Of a DNA stretch of 64,000 nucleotides, positions 1 to 11,899 are shown one piece after another (positions within the stretch are counted from its first letter, which is position 1; each line of letters opens with the position of its first letter). The stretch is taken from positions 39,987-103,986 of the forward strand of contig NZ_JAIMJB010000018.1 in assembly GCF_021295345.1 (NCBI RefSeq). Direction: 5' to 3'. The translations under genes were made by a program, and so were the position numbers. Source of the DNA: Motilimonas eburnea. Its GTDB lineage: Bacteria > Pseudomonadota > Gammaproteobacteria > Enterobacterales > CBDFNC01. The notes under the pieces were generated by a model. It did not search any database and had not been told where the DNA came from. It was given only the letters and a program-made list of their open reading frames with translations.

Positions 1-654
1 TTCCATACTTTCAATGCCTTACTTGAGGGTAACCAACAAATTATTCTCACCAGTGACCGTTATCCAAAAGAAATTGATGGCGTTGAAGACAGGTTAAAGT
101 CGCGCTTTGGTTGGGGGTTAACTGTGGCCATTGAACCACCTGAGTTAGAAACTCGTGTGGCTATCCTTAAGCGTAAGGCCGCAGAGCATAACTTTGACCT
201 TCCTGACGAAAGTGCTTTCTTCATCGCTAAGCGTTTACGCTCTAATGTGCGCGAATTAGAAGGGGCGCTAAACCGCGTGCGTGCAAATGCCGATTTTACG
301 GGCCGTACAGCGACCATCGATTTTGTGCGTGAAGCCCTGCGTGATTTACTGGCTTTACAAGAAAAGCTGGTCACTATCGACAACATCCAAAAAACCGTTG
401 CCGAATATTACAAGATAAAAATGGCTGATTTGTTATCTAAACGCCGTAGCCGCAGTGTGGCGCGCCCGCGTCAAATAGCCATGGCCCTAGCAAAAGAGCT
501 CACTAACCATAGCTTGCCTGAAATCGGTGACGCCTTTGGTGGGCGTGACCATACCACTGTACTTCATGCGTGCCGTAAAATTTTACAGTTGCGTGAAGAA
601 AGCCATGATATTAAAGAAGATTATTCTAACTTAATCCGAACCTTGTCATCTTAA
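1..654 (+). CDS. dnaA: Chromosomal replication initiator DnaA (5' truncated by window edge)
   Basis: The reading frame is open from base 1, so the start codon lies outside the window. The visible part begins in the AAA+ ATPase domain ([20 protein letters not shown], the sensor-1 region) and runs through domain IV, the DNA-binding domain, with the DnaA-box recognition signature [14 protein letters not shown] near the C-terminus. DnaA binds DnaA boxes at oriC and melts the origin. It is followed 12 bp later by dnaN, the classical origin operon. An internal ATG at 124 begins a shorter frame but is not the gene start, because the upstream codons are clearly DnaA. Identification is secure. Confidence 0.97.
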   Translation, partial: FHTFNALLEGNQQIILTSDRYPKEIDGVEDRLKSRFGWGLTVAIEPPELETRVAILKRKAAEHNFDLPDESAFFIAKRLRSNVRELEGALNRVRANADFTGRTATIDFVREALRDLLALQEKLVTIDNIQKTVAEYYKIKMADLLSKRRSRSVARPRQIAMALAKELTNHSLPEIGDAFGGRDHTTVLHACRKILQLREESHDIKEDYSNLIRTLSS

Positions 655-666
655 GGAAAGGCCTCC

Positions 667-1779
667 ATGCATTTTTCTATTAATCGCGAAGCGTTACTCA
701 GACCATTGCAATTAGTGACAGGCGCCTTAGGTAGCCGGCCCACTTTACCTATTTTGGGTAATGTATTAATCGAAGTGAGTGATAACTTACTTTGTTTAAC
801 GGGAACAGATTTAGAGGTTGAGTTAATTGGCCAGATGCCATTAGAAGGTGAGGTTCAACCCGGTCGTACCACAGTGCCAGCGCGTAAGTTACTGGATATC
901 TGTCGTGGTTTACCGGATCAATCCGAAATTCGCCTGACCCTTGAGAATGAAAAGGTTATCTTGCGCTCTGGTCGCAGCCGTTACACCTTGTCTTCGTTAC
1001 CGGCCAATGATTTTCCCAACATTGAATCCTGGCAAAGCATCGTTGAGTTCAGCTTGCCGCAAAGCCAAATGCGCCGCTTAATTGAAAGCACGCAATTTTC
1101 CATGGCGAGCCAAGATGTGCGTTATTATCTCAACGGCATGTATTTCGAAACCGATGGCCACGAGCTGAAAAGCGTCGCCACCGACGGCCACCGTCTCGCT
1201 ATGTGTTCAGTTAAACTGGAACAAGCATTACAGAATCAATCTATTATTGTGCCACGTAAAGGCGTGCTTGAACTCATTCGTTTGCTCGATAACGATGACC
1301 AAGCTTTGCAAATACAAATTGGCAGTAACAACATTCGCGCCATTACCGCAGGCTTTACCTTTACGTGTAAGCTTGTTGATGGACGCTTCCCTGATTACCG
1401 TCGGGTGATCCCTGATAACGGTGACAAGGTGCTGTCATCGGGCCGTGAAGAGTTAAAGCAAGCCTTTGCCCGTGCTGCGATATTATCTAACGAAAAGTTC
1501 CGCGGGGTGCGTCTCACCTTGTCTGAGAACTTATTGAAGATCACGGCGAATAACCCCGAGCGTGAAGAGGCCGAAGAAATCCTTGATGTGAGCTTTCCGC
1601 CTCACGATTTAGAGATAGGCTTTAACGTTAGTTATGTGCTGGATGTGCTAAATACGTTAAAATGTGAGCGAATTAAGTTCACGATGCGAGATGCTAATAG
1701 CAGCGCCTTGATTGAAGCTGACGAAGCCGCAGAGCAGGGCGCTGATGCCATGTATGTTGTGATGCCAATGCGCTTATAA
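667..1779 (+). CDS. dnaN: DNA polymerase III beta sliding clamp
   Basis: Full-length clamp of 370 aa (family usually about 366). It begins MHFSINREALLRPLQLV and ends in the conserved YVVMPMRL tail that contributes to the hydrophobic partner-binding pocket. The motif TDLEVELIGQ and the central KSVATDGHRLAMC segment are typical of the first and second clamp domains. The protein forms a dimeric ring on DNA and tethers Pol III and other polymerases. AAGGAAAGG precedes the ATG as a strong ribosome binding site. The stop is one base before the recF start, consistent with a dnaA-dnaN-recF-gyrB transcription unit. Confidence 0.98.
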   Translation: MHFSINREALLRPLQLVTGALGSRPTLPILGNVLIEVSDNLLCLTGTDLEVELIGQMPLEGEVQPGRTTVPARKLLDICRGLPDQSEIRLTLENEKVILRSGRSRYTLSSLPANDFPNIESWQSIVEFSLPQSQMRRLIESTQFSMASQDVRYYLNGMYFETDGHELKSVATDGHRLAMCSVKLEQALQNQSIIVPRKGVLELIRLLDNDDQALQIQIGSNNIRAITAGFTFTCKLVDGRFPDYRRVIPDNGDKVLSSGREELKQAFARAAILSNEKFRGVRLTLSENLLKITANNPEREEAEEILDVSFPPHDLEIGFNVSYVLDVLNTLKCERIKFTMRDANSSALIEADEAAEQGADAMYVVMPMRL

Positions 1780-1780
1780 C

Positions 1781-2857
1781 ATGCCTATTACTCAGGTTAA
1801 TGTAAGCCATTTTCGTAATATCAAGGCGGCCAGCTTAGAGCCTGATTTAGGGGTCAATTTACTGCTAGGCAACAACGGCAGTGGTAAAACCAGCATCTTG
1901 GAAGCCATTCACTTTTTAGGGCTTGGGCGATCGTTTCGCTCACATCTAACAAAACGTGTTGTGCAGCATGAACAAGAAGCATTTACCTTATTTGCGCGGT
2001 TTCAACAGCAACAACAAAGTGTGCCTTTAGGCCTGCGCAAATCTCGTAGTGGTGAAACCGAGTTAAAGATTAATGGCCAGCGAGCCGAGAAGTTATCTCA
2101 GTTGGCTGAGCTGCTGCCCTTGCAGTTAATCCATCCAGAAGGCTACAGCTTGTTAACGGGTGGTCCAAAGGGGCGGCGTAGTTTTATTGATTGGGGAGTG
2201 TTTCATTTACAGCCCTCATTCTTCCCGCAGTGGTTAAGAGTAAAGCGTTTGCTTAAGCAACGTAATGCCGCCCTTAAAATGGCTGGCTCTTATCGGGATA
2301 TTGGATTTTGGGATAACGAACTGTGTGAGCGCAGTTTAGTGATTACCCAGCAACGACGCGAATATCTCAAGGAATTAGAAGTTGAGATATTGAGTACGGC
2401 AAATGACTTCTTGCCGGAATTTGATTTCACCTTAGATTTCTTTCAAGGGTGGGATAAAACTAAGGAGCTGCAGGGCTACTTGGAGCAGAATTTTGAGCGC
2501 GACCGTGCCTTAGGGTACACCAGTATTGGTCCGCAAAAAGCCGACCTACGCATTAAGGTAGACGGTGTTCCTGTTGCAGATGTGTTGTCCCGAGGTCAGT
2601 TAAAATTATTGGTTTGTGCTCTTAGGCTAGCCCAAGGCAAATTCCAAAATGGGGTAGGTTCAACTAAGTGTATTTTCTTGATTGATGACTTTGCGTCAGA
2701 GTTGGACCGAGAAAAGCGCATACCCCTGGCAAAACACATTGCCGAATCCGGCGCTCAAGTGTTTATCACTGCGATTGAAAAAGAGCAGGTAGAAGAACTC
2801 TTTGGGCAACAAATTAAAGTGTTCCACGTGGAACACGGAAACGTTTCAGAGCAATAA
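1781..2857 (+). CDS. recF: DNA replication and repair protein RecF
   Basis: RecF is an SMC/ABC-like ATPase that, with RecO and RecR, loads RecA at single-strand gaps. The 358-aa protein begins MPITQVNVSHFRNI and carries Walker A GNNGSGKTS at about residues 30-38, an ABC-signature-like LSRGQLKLLVCALRLAQ at about 268-284 and Walker B IFLIDDFASELD at about 297-308. The gene follows dnaN almost without a gap, suggesting translational coupling. A canonical parS palindrome is embedded in its 3' end, encoding the residues VFHVEH, so the coding sequence there serves two functions. Confidence 0.97.
   Translation: MPITQVNVSHFRNIKAASLEPDLGVNLLLGNNGSGKTSILEAIHFLGLGRSFRSHLTKRVVQHEQEAFTLFARFQQQQQSVPLGLRKSRSGETELKINGQRAEKLSQLAELLPLQLIHPEGYSLLTGGPKGRRSFIDWGVFHLQPSFFPQWLRVKRLLKQRNAALKMAGSYRDIGFWDNELCERSLVITQQRREYLKELEVEILSTANDFLPEFDFTLDFFQGWDKTKELQGYLEQNFERDRALGYTSIGPQKADLRIKVDGVPVADVLSRGQLKLLVCALRLAQGKFQNGVGSTKCIFLIDDFASELDREKRIPLAKHIAESGAQVFITAIEKEQVEELFGQQIKVFHVEHGNVSEQ
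2820..2835. promoter_or_regulatory. parS site 1 (ParB binding), inside recF
   Basis: Perfect 16-bp palindrome TGTTCCACGTGGAACA, the textbook bacterial parS sequence. It lies in the last codons of recF, a position typical of origin-proximal parS sites. ParB would nucleate here and spread to organise the origin region for segregation. parA/parB are not in the window. Confidence 0.9.
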
Positions 2858-2861
2858 GTGA

Positions 2862-5291
<2,430 letters not shown>

Positions 5292-5320
5292 TCCCACCAT
5301 AAAAGTGGAGATGAGTAAGA

Positions 5321-5350
5321 GGCCAAACAGTCAGTTGTTTGGCCTTTTTT
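5321..5350 (+). terminator. Rho-independent terminator after gyrB
   Basis: Perfect 8-bp stem GGCCAAAC / GTTTGGCC with an 8-nt loop followed by six T residues, 29 bp after the gyrB stop. Confidence 0.9.
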
Positions 5351-5355
5351 ATTTA

Positions 5356-5371
5356 TGTTTCACGTGAAACA
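5356..5371. promoter_or_regulatory. parS site 2
   Basis: Perfect palindrome TGTTTCACGTGAAACA immediately downstream of the gyrB terminator. It differs from site 1 only at the symmetrical C/T position, an accepted parS variant. Confidence 0.88.
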
Positions 5372-5608
5372 TAAATTCCTGAAAGTGAAATCGCGACACA
5401 TATATACGTTATCTCGTTGGTCATTACCTTAAACAAAGCGGGTCTTAGTTAACCTTTCTATTGGTTAAGCGTGTAGGGTAGTTTCGCAGTATTTCCTAAA
5501 CTTGCTCTGCAAATGGAGCTTATAAACTTGAATCGGTGCTATTCGCTGAGGGTTTGACTATTACAGAAGGAAGGGGGATAAATGTGCTGGTAAGCTGGAG
5601 TCAGTCAT

Positions 5609-5634
5609 ATTCGCCGAGCAAGCTCGCCTCCCAC
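5609..5634. repeat. REP-like palindrome (CGAGC..GCTCG type) in the gyrB-avtA gap
   Basis: Reads ATTCGCCGAGCAAGCTCGCCTCCCAC. The same element in inverse orientation (GTGGGAGGCGAGCTCGCTCGGCGAAT) occurs at 34485-34510. The 430-bp gap between gyrB and avtA otherwise holds the terminator, parS 2 and a weak hairpin (ATGCCAC 5660-5666 / GTGGCAT 5676-5682) that could end avtA transcription. No gene is seen in it. Confidence 0.7.
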
Positions 5635-5721
5635 AGGGATGGGCTGCGTGGTAAAGATAATGCCACTGTGGTTAGGTGGCATCATTATTTAATAATTCAA
5701 GAGTTTGGGTAAGAATAGAGG

Positions 5722-6981
5722 TTAGCGATTATGCTCGGCATAAATAGCATTAACTTCACTCGCAATAATAGCAATGCCCTTTTCGACATCTTCTGGTTTT
5801 TGTGAGTAATTCATCCGAATACACTCATGAGTGTGTTGCCATTCTTGCTCTAAGCCTGGGAAGAAGTAGTGGCCAGGTACGACTAAAACCCCCTTTTGCT
5901 TGAGTCTTTGGTACAGCTCCTCACAAGTTACCGGCAGGTCCTTAAACCATAACCAAAGAAAAATGGCGCCTTCTGGTTTGTGAATACGAAACCCGGGAAC
6001 AGCTATTTGTTCCTGCAAGAGACTAACTGCATGTTCCGCTCGTTGCTGGTAAAACGGCTTAACGATTTGCTCGCTCATCTCGATAATGGACTTATCTTGT
6101 ATAAAAGGTAAAGCGAGCTCAGGGCCTATGCTTCCGGGTGATAAGGCAATGATGCCAGATAAGTTAGATAGGGCGGTGATGGTTTGTTCATTGGCAATGA
6201 CAATGCCGCAGCGTGCGCCGGGTAAACCTAGCTTTGACAAGCTTAAGCACAAGATAATGTTGTCGTTCCATATGGGGTTGACGTCGGCAAAAATGATATT
6301 TGGAAATGGGGTACCATACGCATTATCTATGATTAAGGGGATGCCTTTTTCTCGTGCGATGACATCCAGTCTTTGAAGCTCTTCATCTGTGACCACATTA
6401 CCGGTTGGGTTGGTAGGGCGAGACACACAGATCAGGCCTATGTCATCACCCACTTCTAAATGGTCAAAATCAACATGATATTTAAATAAGCCCCCATCCA
6501 GTTCTTCGATACTGGGTTTGGCAGCGACAAATACTTCGTCGTCCAAGGTTGCATCAGCATAGCCAATGTATTCAGGCGCTAGCGGGAACAGGACCTTCTT
6601 GTGGCGGCCATCGTGGTATTTACCAGCAAACAAATTAAATAAATAGAAGAAGGCATTTTGACTGCCGTTCGTTAGCGCGATATTTTTCTTACTGATATCC
6701 CAGCCGTAAGTTTCACGAAACAGGGTGGCTAAAGCATCGAGAAAGGTATCCTTCCCCTGTGGTCCATCATAGTTACCTAGGGCATCAATCAAGGCTCCTG
6801 ATTGATTGAGCTCGTCCAGCTTGTGTTTGAACTTTGCTTCAATTTCAGGAATCGAGGCAGGATTGCCGCCACCGAGCATGAGGATATCGTCGCCACCGCG
6901 GATACCTTCATTGAGGTCATCCATTAACTGGGTTATGCCTGAATGGCGGGTAAACTTGTTACCAAAGGAAGAGAAAGACAT
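5722..6981 (-). CDS. avtA: Valine-pyruvate aminotransferase AvtA
   Basis: PLP-dependent class I/II aminotransferase exchanging amino groups between valine/2-ketoisovalerate and alanine/pyruvate in branched-chain amino acid and alanine metabolism. The 419 aa begin MSFSSFGNKFTRHSGITQLM, characteristic of AvtA, and have LGGGNPASIPEIE, SRPTNPTGNV and the PLP-lysine segment LSLSKLGLPGARCGI. The length equals that of enterobacterial AvtA (about 417). It is a single gene, convergent with gyrB. The 444 bp upstream (6982-7425) contain parS 3 and the udp promoter region but no other gene. Confidence 0.93.
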   Translation of the reverse strand: MSFSSFGNKFTRHSGITQLMDDLNEGIRGGDDILMLGGGNPASIPEIEAKFKHKLDELNQSGALIDALGNYDGPQGKDTFLDALATLFRETYGWDISKKNIALTNGSQNAFFYLFNLFAGKYHDGRHKKVLFPLAPEYIGYADATLDDEVFVAAKPSIEELDGGLFKYHVDFDHLEVGDDIGLICVSRPTNPTGNVVTDEELQRLDVIAREKGIPLIIDNAYGTPFPNIIFADVNPIWNDNIILCLSLSKLGLPGARCGIVIANEQTITALSNLSGIIALSPGSIGPELALPFIQDKSIIEMSEQIVKPFYQQRAEHAVSLLQEQIAVPGFRIHKPEGAIFLWLWFKDLPVTCEELYQRLKQKGVLVVPGHYFFPGLEQEWQHTHECIRMNYSQKPEDVEKGIAIIASEVNAIYAEHNR

Positions 6982-7155
6982 TTTTCAAACCTACTGAATA
7001 AGCTATCTAATATAGCGAGTCATCACTACGGAAAAATCGAGCAGTGAAGATAGCGGAAAATGGCAACATTGTCATGTTGAATTATGGCGCTGGCACTTGG
7101 CTGAAGTGACCATTTCAGGTTGTCTAAGCCTATGGCAAAACAGACTTCAAAATGA

Positions 7156-7171
7156 TGTTTCACGTGAAACA
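7156..7171. promoter_or_regulatory. parS site 3
   Basis: Perfect palindrome TGTTTCACGTGAAACA, identical to site 2, in the avtA-udp divergent intergenic region. The rest of this gap shows a TGTGATC half-site at 7351-7357 upstream of udp that might be part of a CRP site, but its second half is poor. Confidence 0.88.
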
Positions 7172-7425
7172 CTTTGATATCGGGCTGAGGCTAGTTAATA
7201 GAACACCTGCTGATTGTGAGCAGAGTGTAGTTGGAATAGGGCTCGGTTGAGGATCATTATTGGTGGCGTGAAGGGGGCTATATTTTGGACTCAACCTAAA
7301 TCAACACGTTTGGTTCATATCCAATAAATCACATGCAGCGAACTAAAATTTGTGATCCCAAGAACAAATGGGGCGCTATGATTTAAGTAAATTGGTGTTT
7401 TGAATAGATGGCTTGGAGAACAACC

Positions 7426-8193
7426 ATGAGCACAGAAAATGTATTCCACTTAGGTATTAATGCGGCAGATATTGAAGGGGCAACCTTAGCCATTATACCG
7501 GGCGATCCTGCGCGCGTTGAACGTATTGCAAACTTGATGGAACAAGCCAAGTTCCTCGCTTCACATAGAGAATACACCATTTACCTCGCTAAGATAGATG
7601 GGCATAGTGTGGTCGTGTGTTCTACGGGCATTGGTGGGCCGTCAACGTCTATCGCCGTTGAAGAGTTGGCGCAAATTGGCGTACGAACCTTTTTACGCAT
7701 AGGTACAACAGGCGCTATTCAACCCCATATTAATGTTGGGGATGTTATCGTTACGAGTGGTGCGGTGCGGTTAGATGGTGCTAGTTCGCATTTTGCGCCG
7801 ATGGAATTCCCAGCTGTGCCAGACTTTGATGTGGCCACTGCGATGGTGGCAGCGGCAAAAGCATCGGGTGCAGACGTTCATGTGGGCGTGACCGCCTCAA
7901 GTGATACCTTCTATCCAGGTCAAGAGCGCTACGATACCTTTTCAGGCCGAGTGGTTAAACGTTTCCAAGGCTCGATGGAAGAATGGCAACAAATGGGTGT
8001 GTTAAACTTTGAGATGGAGTCAGCGACCTTGTTTACCATGTGTGCTAGCCAAGGTTTAAAATCGGGCTGTGTGGCAGGGGTTATTATTAACCGTACACAA
8101 CAAGAGATCCCTGATGAATCGCAAATGAAAGGCACTGAGCAGCGGGCAATTAGTGTTGTGGTCGACGCAGCACGTCGCTTATTGACGGCGTAA
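7426..8193 (+). CDS. udp: Uridine phosphorylase
   Basis: Catalyses reversible phosphorolysis of uridine to uracil and ribose-1-phosphate in nucleoside salvage. The protein from ATG 7426 is 255 aa (E. coli Udp about 253), beginning [18 protein letters not shown]. It has the phosphate-binding [13 protein letters not shown], the family signature [20 protein letters not shown], the substrate-binding segment around [20 protein letters not shown] and [10 protein letters not shown]. An in-frame ATG at 7408 exists, but GGAG lies just ahead of 7426 and homologues start there. The gene stands alone and converges on the DUF389 gene. Confidence 0.95.
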   Translation: MSTENVFHLGINAADIEGATLAIIPGDPARVERIANLMEQAKFLASHREYTIYLAKIDGHSVVVCSTGIGGPSTSIAVEELAQIGVRTFLRIGTTGAIQPHINVGDVIVTSGAVRLDGASSHFAPMEFPAVPDFDVATAMVAAAKASGADVHVGVTASSDTFYPGQERYDTFSGRVVKRFQGSMEEWQQMGVLNFEMESATLFTMCASQGLKSGCVAGVIINRTQQEIPDESQMKGTEQRAISVVVDAARRLLTA

Positions 8194-8202
8194 AAAGCAA
8201 TA

Positions 8203-8226
8203 TGGGAGCACAACCTAGTGCTCCCA
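8203..8226. terminator. Hairpin between convergent udp and DUF389 gene
   Basis: Perfect 9-bp stem TGGGAGCAC / GTGCTCCCA with a 6-nt loop, between two convergent stops 40 bp apart. There is no clear T tract, so it is terminator-like rather than canonical. Confidence 0.5.
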
Positions 8227-8233
8227 ATGACGC

Positions 8234-10096
8234 CTATTCGCGGCGGATGACGACCTGAGCCTCCATAATCACATCGCGTTTTAGCTTACCTTCTACCACG
8301 TCTTTAATGGTATCCAGATCCGCCCCTGTTAATGCAGCAGGAGTGACAATTTGCAACGAGAGTTCAACGGGCTCTACCGCTCGAGCTTGAACATGGCGCA
8401 AGATAACGCTGCCGATTTGCTCACCCTCAAGATCACGCACGATATTGGCTTCATCCGATAACCGCATAAAGCTAAATACCAGAGGGATGCTGACTAGGGC
8501 CACTGCGATGAGGGCAACACTCAACCCTTTTTTGGCGCGAGTAAAGGGCGCAAAGCCCAAGGCTAAAAACGTTAATGAGGCGGCAAACACGATGCCCGCT
8601 AAGTTAGTTAAGAACAGTAGGAATGCGCCCCAAGCGACATGCCAATCGAGCCAGCCTAGACCTATTCCGGTGACCGCTAACGGCGGCACCAAGGCTACTG
8701 CGATAGCTACCCCGGCTAAACTTTTAGCTGCATCAATGCGGGCGTGAGCATAAGCACCGGCGATACCTGAGATAGCAGCCACGCCTAAATCAAGCAAGTT
8801 GGGGCTCAGTCGAGCTGCAATTTCATTGGTGATCACTTCCATCGGCATAATGAAGCTGGCGGTAGCGGAGAACAGTAACGCCATACATAAGCCTGTAGTG
8901 AGGGTTTTTGAACTGGCCATCATTAAATTGGGGTCTTGCCGTGTCAGCGCCATGGATAAGGAAATGATCGGTGCCATTAAGGGGGCAAGTATCATGGCAC
9001 CGATAATTACGGGGGCTGAGCTGGCATATAAACCTATGCTCGCCAACAGGGTGGATAACACCATTAAGGTTAAAAAGGCGGGTGAAGCCGTGGCATTTTC
9101 GCGTAGCAACTGATACAGATCTTTAAACTCTTCAGGGGCAGCGTGGGCAATCCAAGACAGGGGTTTAGCCGCCATCGCGTTAATGGCTTCACCAGCCGGT
9201 AAGCGGGCCACCTTACGTTGTTCTTTACTGCTTTGTGCGCAATCGACAATGGGAAGCGAATCCCCTACTAATAAACTTAAACAGCGCGGTTCAGTATCAA
9301 TCACTAACTCATCAGCCGAGACTTTGCGGCTATCAATTTCATATTCAAGGGTGTGATTATTTGTGATGGTCAGGGTCTTTGTTTTTACCAAGCCAAGAAA
9401 ATCGGGCTGCTTCATCACTCGGTTAAAAGAGGCTTTGATAAAGAAGCTAAGGATCTCCATCACGCTACGGGGCGCCAAAATCATCGCATGGTGCATACCA
9501 TCATTAGGGTGGCTGTCTGTTAAGATATTTCGTGAAAGCATCGACCCATGTGCGTGCTCGACGACGACGACCCCCACAGCTGCGGTGCTAAAACTGCTGT
9601 CATTGGCGGTGGTGAAGGTAAGGCGTTTAGGCAAAAAATCATTAACATGGCGAATGTTATGCAATGCCTTTTCAAGCCGTTCTTGCCACACATTACTTTG
9701 CCCACCCGGACGCAAACTAAAGCCATGGCCCAATACCACAGAGCTAAGCACTATTTCACTATTACAGCGTAAAATATCCACTTTTCTCGGCTTGGCTTGT
9801 TGTGCCGCTTTGACTGCCTTTTCAAGGTTGCCTTCGAGGCAAAAACCGCGTCTAGCGTAACTTGCGTTAGGATGCGGTAGGATAGCTAATTGCCAGCCTC
9901 CGGCTATCGCGGCTTCCATGATGGCTGGCACATGTTGATCGCTCACATAAGCATAAACACGGCTATCAGGGTTGAACTGAGCTGGGTCATCGGCAGTCCA
10001 TGCTTTAGGTAAAATATCTTCTTCAAACAGCGGTAGGACTTTGTGAGTGATACCCTCACGGTCTTCGACATCAAATAATAAAAAGTTGTCAGACAT
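8234..10096 (-). CDS. DUF389 / TIGR00341 family membrane protein
   Basis: 620-aa protein with an N-terminal soluble half (about 1-320, including a region that may resemble a diacylglycerol-kinase-like fold) and a C-terminal membrane half (about 335-550). The membrane half contains a run of Gly/Ala-rich helices such as ASIGLYASSAPVIIGAMILA, LMAPIISLSMALTRQDPNL and AGVAIAVALVPPLAVTGIGL. The GAMILAPLMAPI and ALVPPLAVTGIG motifs are typical of the DUF389 hydrophobic-domain family, which has no settled function. A final soluble tail (about 555-620) ends in VVIRRE. It is a single-gene unit. Membership is confident, function unknown. Confidence 0.8.
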   Translation of the reverse strand: MSDNFLLFDVEDREGITHKVLPLFEEDILPKAWTADDPAQFNPDSRVYAYVSDQHVPAIMEAAIAGGWQLAILPHPNASYARRGFCLEGNLEKAVKAAQQAKPRKVDILRCNSEIVLSSVVLGHGFSLRPGGQSNVWQERLEKALHNIRHVNDFLPKRLTFTTANDSSFSTAAVGVVVVEHAHGSMLSRNILTDSHPNDGMHHAMILAPRSVMEILSFFIKASFNRVMKQPDFLGLVKTKTLTITNNHTLEYEIDSRKVSADELVIDTEPRCLSLLVGDSLPIVDCAQSSKEQRKVARLPAGEAINAMAAKPLSWIAHAAPEEFKDLYQLLRENATASPAFLTLMVLSTLLASIGLYASSAPVIIGAMILAPLMAPIISLSMALTRQDPNLMMASSKTLTTGLCMALLFSATASFIMPMEVITNEIAARLSPNLLDLGVAAISGIAGAYAHARIDAAKSLAGVAIAVALVPPLAVTGIGLGWLDWHVAWGAFLLFLTNLAGIVFAASLTFLALGFAPFTRAKKGLSVALIAVALVSIPLVFSFMRLSDEANIVRDLEGEQIGSVILRHVQARAVEPVELSLQIVTPAALTGADLDTIKDVVEGKLKRDVIMEAQVVIRRE

Positions 10097-10290
10097 TGGT
10101 TACCCTAATGTTAAATAAAATGCACTGACCGCATTATGATGTTTAGTTGATAATCAAGCAAGAGGGCCTAACTTGCCGTAACCTAGCTTATATGAATAGC
10201 TTTATGTGGCTGCTATTGATTGAATTATCTTTACCAATGGCGCTTGTTATTGTAGAAGTAGGTCAACAAAAAATAAAACAAGGATGTCCT

Positions 10291-11247
10291 ATGTTTAAGC
10301 TTCGTTGCGTGATTGGCCTTGCATTAGTCTGTTCAACTCATGCCTTTTCTACTGCTTCCCCTGAATCTAACCCGGCACAATGTCCTTATCCATTGTCGAC
10401 GGTTGATAGGGATGACTTAGCTGAGTTAATGCAGCAAGGTATTGAAAACTGTTTGCTTACTACGGGTAATAAGAATTTTACCCGCAGCCAGCATACACTC
10501 ACCATTCCAACCGCGAAGGGCAAGGTGCGCTATGTCGATAAGCCTTCTGAGTTTGATACTCATAGAACTTATAAGTACATGGGCTATGATGCGAAAAATG
10601 ACATGCACATGGTGGAAGGCAGTGGTGGGGAATGGCGTTGGCAGGAGCTGATACACCATACCAAAGGCTATAAATATACGCTCGATGGCCTGCTTATTGA
10701 TGGCGGCATATCACCAAATGCGGGCTGGGCCATGTTTACTTCTGGCGATCATTCTTGTGAGCATGAACTGTATATTGGCAAGTTAACTGTTAAAAATAGA
10801 CAAGGGCAATTTACCGGGGTGAAAGATCTAACGCCTCTGGTGAGTGTTTGCAAAAATGGCTTGATATCTAAACCGTTCAGCGTCAAATGGGTATCTCAAA
10901 GTCGTGCTCGAGTTGAGTGGAGCTGTGAGCAAAACTATCAGCGAGTGAGCAAAGATGAGACGCTACTGATAAACAAAAATGGTCAGTGGCAGGCAGATAG
11001 GTTGCCTTGTCTTGGTCAAGCAACTCAACAGGCTTCGACAAAAAAGGTTAACTCTAAGCCTGAGACCTTAGTTAAGGGGATGTCATTAACCGAGGTAGAG
11101 CAGTTATTTGGTGGCTTTGCTGAAGCTTTTCTGGTTGATCCATTAGCCTTGTTATCTGAAAGCAGTATTACTCGTATTTGGACGGTGAATGGCGCTAAGC
11201 TGAAGGTAAAGTTTATAGATGATAAGGTAGAGAGCTGGACTTATTAA
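10291..11247 (+). CDS. Secreted protein with BamE/SmpA-like C-terminal motif
   Basis: From ATG 10291 (preceded by AAGGA) the 318-aa product opens with a signal peptide, MFKLRCVIGLALVCSTHAFS, predicting export. The middle holds cysteine pairs (GDHSCEHELY, VSVCKNGL, EWSCEQNY, DRLPCLGQ) suggesting disulphides in the periplasm. The C-terminal 60 residues (LVKGMSLTEVEQLFGG through VESWTY) resemble the beta-strand pattern of SmpA/OmlA/BamE repeats. An open frame extends upstream to 10147, but that part looks non-coding. I do not recognise the family and function is unknown. It converges on the peroxiredoxin gene. Confidence 0.65.
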   Translation: MFKLRCVIGLALVCSTHAFSTASPESNPAQCPYPLSTVDRDDLAELMQQGIENCLLTTGNKNFTRSQHTLTIPTAKGKVRYVDKPSEFDTHRTYKYMGYDAKNDMHMVEGSGGEWRWQELIHHTKGYKYTLDGLLIDGGISPNAGWAMFTSGDHSCEHELYIGKLTVKNRQGQFTGVKDLTPLVSVCKNGLISKPFSVKWVSQSRARVEWSCEQNYQRVSKDETLLINKNGQWQADRLPCLGQATQQASTKKVNSKPETLVKGMSLTEVEQLFGGFAEAFLVDPLALLSESSITRIWTVNGAKLKVKFIDDKVESWTY

Positions 11248-11256
11248 GCCAATTAA

Positions 11257-11277
11257 AGCAGCGCGCGAAGCGCTGCT
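11257..11277. terminator. Hairpin between convergent genes
   Basis: Perfect stem AGCAGCG / CGCTGCT separated by CGCGAAG, in the 38-bp gap between two convergent stops. It has no long T tract on either side. Confidence 0.45.
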
Positions 11278-11285
11278 AAATGGAT

Positions 11286-11759
11286 TTAAACCAACTCAAG
11301 CATGGTTTCGGCACTTGATGCGCCGAAAGATTTGGCGGGCTCAACGTTCAGTGCGGTGACAACACCGTCTTTTACCAGCATGGCGTAACGTTGTGAGCGT
11401 GTGCCGCCAAATTGCCCCGTATCCATTTCCAAGCCAATGGCACGGGTAAAGCTGCCATCACCATCGGCCAGCATGACAATCTCATTGGCGTTTTGCGCTT
11501 CACCCCACGCCTGCATCACAAAGGCGTCATTAACGGATAAACAAATAAGGCTGTCTACGCCCTTGGCTTTAAATTGATCGGCTAATACCACGTAGCCAGG
11601 CAAATGCGCTTCGGAGCAGGTCGGTGTAAAAGCACCCGGCACAGCAAAAAGCACGACCGTTTTGCCAGCAAATAATTCCTCCGTGGTCGGGTTGGTTACG
11701 CCTTGTTCGGTCAGTAGCGAAAAGGTGGCTTCGGGTAATTTATGGCCAACTTCAATCAT
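11286..11759 (-). CDS. Peroxiredoxin, Prx5/AhpE-type (redoxin)
   Basis: 157-aa thiol peroxidase of the Prx5 group, cytoplasmic, reducing H2O2 and organic peroxides with glutathione, glutaredoxin or thioredoxin as donor. The peroxidatic cysteine is Cys48 in the diagnostic PGAFTPTCSEAHLPGYV. The partner arginine is probably in GTRSQRYAMLVKDG, also typical. No glutaredoxin domain is fused. The start MIEVGHKLPEATF follows GGAG. It is a single gene. Confidence 0.9.
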   Translation of the reverse strand: MIEVGHKLPEATFSLLTEQGVTNPTTEELFAGKTVVLFAVPGAFTPTCSEAHLPGYVVLADQFKAKGVDSLICLSVNDAFVMQAWGEAQNANEIVMLADGDGSFTRAIGLEMDTGQFGGTRSQRYAMLVKDGVVTALNVEPAKSFGASSAETMLELV

Positions 11760-11848
11760 GATGTTCTCCTTAGGTGCTAGACGAAAATGCCTATACTGGT
11801 GATAAACACAATAGCTGCTGAGTATAATCTATGCTATTAAAATGACAT

Positions 11849-11878
11849 AAAAAAACCCGATACGGAGATCGGGCTTTT
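11849..11878 (-). terminator. Terminator of the glyQ-glyS operon
   Basis: Stem CCCGAT / ATCGGG flanked by an A-run on the left (a T-run on the minus strand) and TTTT on the right. It lies 22 bp past the glyS stop and could work in both directions. Confidence 0.8.
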
Positions 11879-11899
11879 AAGGGGCTAGATGGGCTTAAC

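Noticed and set aside
60..386. Minus-strand open frame opposite dnaA
   Set aside because: It is a shadow of dnaA with no ribosome binding site or recognisable family; the same applies to the other antisense frames across the window.
7345..7371. CRP site upstream of udp
   Set aside because: Only one half (TGTGA) is recognisable; the other half does not match the consensus.
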